Part shown: positions 41,297 to 42,017 of the stretch, piece after piece
How positions within the stretch are numbered: position 1 is the first letter of the stretch
Layout of the letters: every line of letters begins with the position of its first letter
The notes under the pieces: generated by a model
The model's input: only the letters and a program-made list of their open reading frames with translations
Database searches by the model: none
Told to the model about the DNA's origin: nothing
Made by a program: the position numbers and the translations under genes
Assembly (NCBI GenBank): GCA_003427395.1
Contig: BFEA01000152.1
Location: forward strand, 703,233-745,249
Source: Chara braunii
Lineage: Eukaryota > Streptophyta > Charophyceae > Charales > Characeae
Direction: 5' to 3'
Length of the DNA stretch: 42,017 nucleotides

Positions 41297-41440
41297 TAAT
41301 ATATCTGCAATCTCAGCCGTTGGGTCCTACCAGATCGACGATGCCCGATCGGCCCCGGGGTCTTAAGATCTTAAGGTCGTGCACTGATCCAGACCGTCGA
41401 TCCGATAGGACCCGGTGGCTAGGTTGCAGATTTGTACTGG
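41297..41440. mobile_element. 144-bp near-palindromic foldback (MITE-like)
   Basis: The two halves are inverted copies around the perfect palindrome CTTAAGATCTTAAG (41362-41375). Matching outer blocks: ATCTGCAA at 41303-41310 with TTGCAGAT at 41424-41431; GGGTCCTACCAGATCGACG with CGTCGATCCGATAGGACCC. There is essentially no spacer at the centre. Confidence 0.75.
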
Positions 41441-41476
41441 GAACCGGTTTGCCCAAGGGCCATTTCTCAGCGTGGT

Positions 41477-41521
41477 CCCTACCGGTAGGGTTTCTTGGCG
41501 CAGTAACTACCGGTAGGGTTT
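41477..41521. repeat. CTACCGGTAGGGTTT repeated twice
   Basis: The perfect palindrome CCCTACCGGTAGGG (41477-41490) and a second CTACCGGTAGGGTTT from 41507. The two occurrences are 30 bp apart. Confidence 0.8.
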
Positions 41522-41663
41522 TGTCATATGTTGCTGGCGTATGTGCATCTGTCCATTTCGGCTGTGGTTCTCCGTCGGTTGTCGTTCGTAACTTCGCCCG
41601 TTGTGCAGCGTGCTGTCGGACACGAACAAGTTGTACTCCCCCAGGGGTGCTGTCAGTATCGCC

Positions 41664-41666
<3 letters not shown>

Positions 41667-41725
<59 letters not shown>
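41667..41725. repeat. CT microsatellite
   Basis: About 28 CT units on the + strand, followed by GCATCTCTCTC. Confidence 0.98.
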
Positions 41726-41731
<6 letters not shown>

Positions 41732-41802
41732 CTCTCTGGTGGACGGTAAGCTGTGGTGGTCGGGGGCTGTCTTAGCCCGTTACGTGTGGTGGTCCATGAT
41801 TC

Positions 41803-41905
41803 GTGGGCTGTGGTGTTCCGGGCACTGTGGTGAGCTGTGGTGGTCGGTGGTCTGTGGGCTGTGGTGATCCGGGCACTGTGGTAAGCTGTGGTGGTCCGTG
41901 GTGGC
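41803..41905. repeat. 51-bp tandem repeat, two units
   Basis: GTGGGCTGTGGTG.TCCGGGCA followed by CTGTGGT.AGCTGTGGTGGTC at 41803 and again at 41854; a partial third lies upstream near 41746. Confidence 0.85.
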
Positions 41906-41984
41906 CATCCAAAGCCGTCGTCGCGATGTGGGATGCAGGTCATTACTACCTTCCTCCCCCCCCTCCCCTCGCTCCCCCCCCTCC

Positions 41985-41987
<3 letters not shown>

Positions 41988-42017
<30 letters not shown>
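41988..42017. repeat. CT microsatellite, cut by the window end
   Basis: CT units run to the last base. Confidence 0.97.

Overview
The window reads as nuclear DNA of a plant-lineage eukaryote with a repeat-rich genome. The only intact gene is a very large single-exon coding sequence near the right end, 34477-40491 on the + strand. It encodes a trithorax-type histone H3K4 methyltransferase with the plant ATX1/ATX2 domain order: Tudor-like, PWWP, FYRN, FYRC, PHD, extended PHD, SET, post-SET. Everything else is decayed mobile DNA, satellites and microsatellites, plus one assembly gap (23285-23377) and three single unknown bases in a poly-G run. A streptophyte alga (Chara-like) or an early land plant fits the plant-type architecture and repeat load. 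That taxonomic placement is inference.

Layout. 1-3650 is AT-rich, with a hammerhead-ribozyme-like motif at 66-123 and two small repeat families. 3650 to about 9950 holds a decayed Ty3/gypsy-type retroelement on the minus strand. Its parts keep the order gag, CCHC knuckle, spacer, protease-like, pre-RT, RT, RNase H, acidic linker, but stops and frameshifts break it and an AT-rich foldback (5483-5851) is inserted in it. 10-19 kb has no recognisable gene: a broken minus-strand frame at 10255-10806, a TAA microsatellite and a five-unit ~120-bp tandem repeat (17061-17575). 19-31 kb is GC-richer and dense in repeats: seven members of a ~111-bp inverted-repeat MITE family, two tRNA-derived SINE-like copies, a tRNA-like element, an ACGT-core minisatellite (22071-23175), a 380-bp homopyrimidine tract, head-to-head tetranucleotide arrays, and two more hammerhead-like cores (23551-23591 minus, 28595-28654 plus). 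31-34.4 kb is gene-poor upstream sequence. After the gene, 40492-42017 has a 144-bp near-palindrome and CT repeats.

The main points of interest are the three related hammerhead-like motifs, one at the centre of a foldback; the intronless ATX-type gene with an in-frame 123-bp minisatellite and an altered SET motif; and the MITE family, which includes one almost perfectly paired, apparently young copy. No operon-like or cooperating gene set is present.
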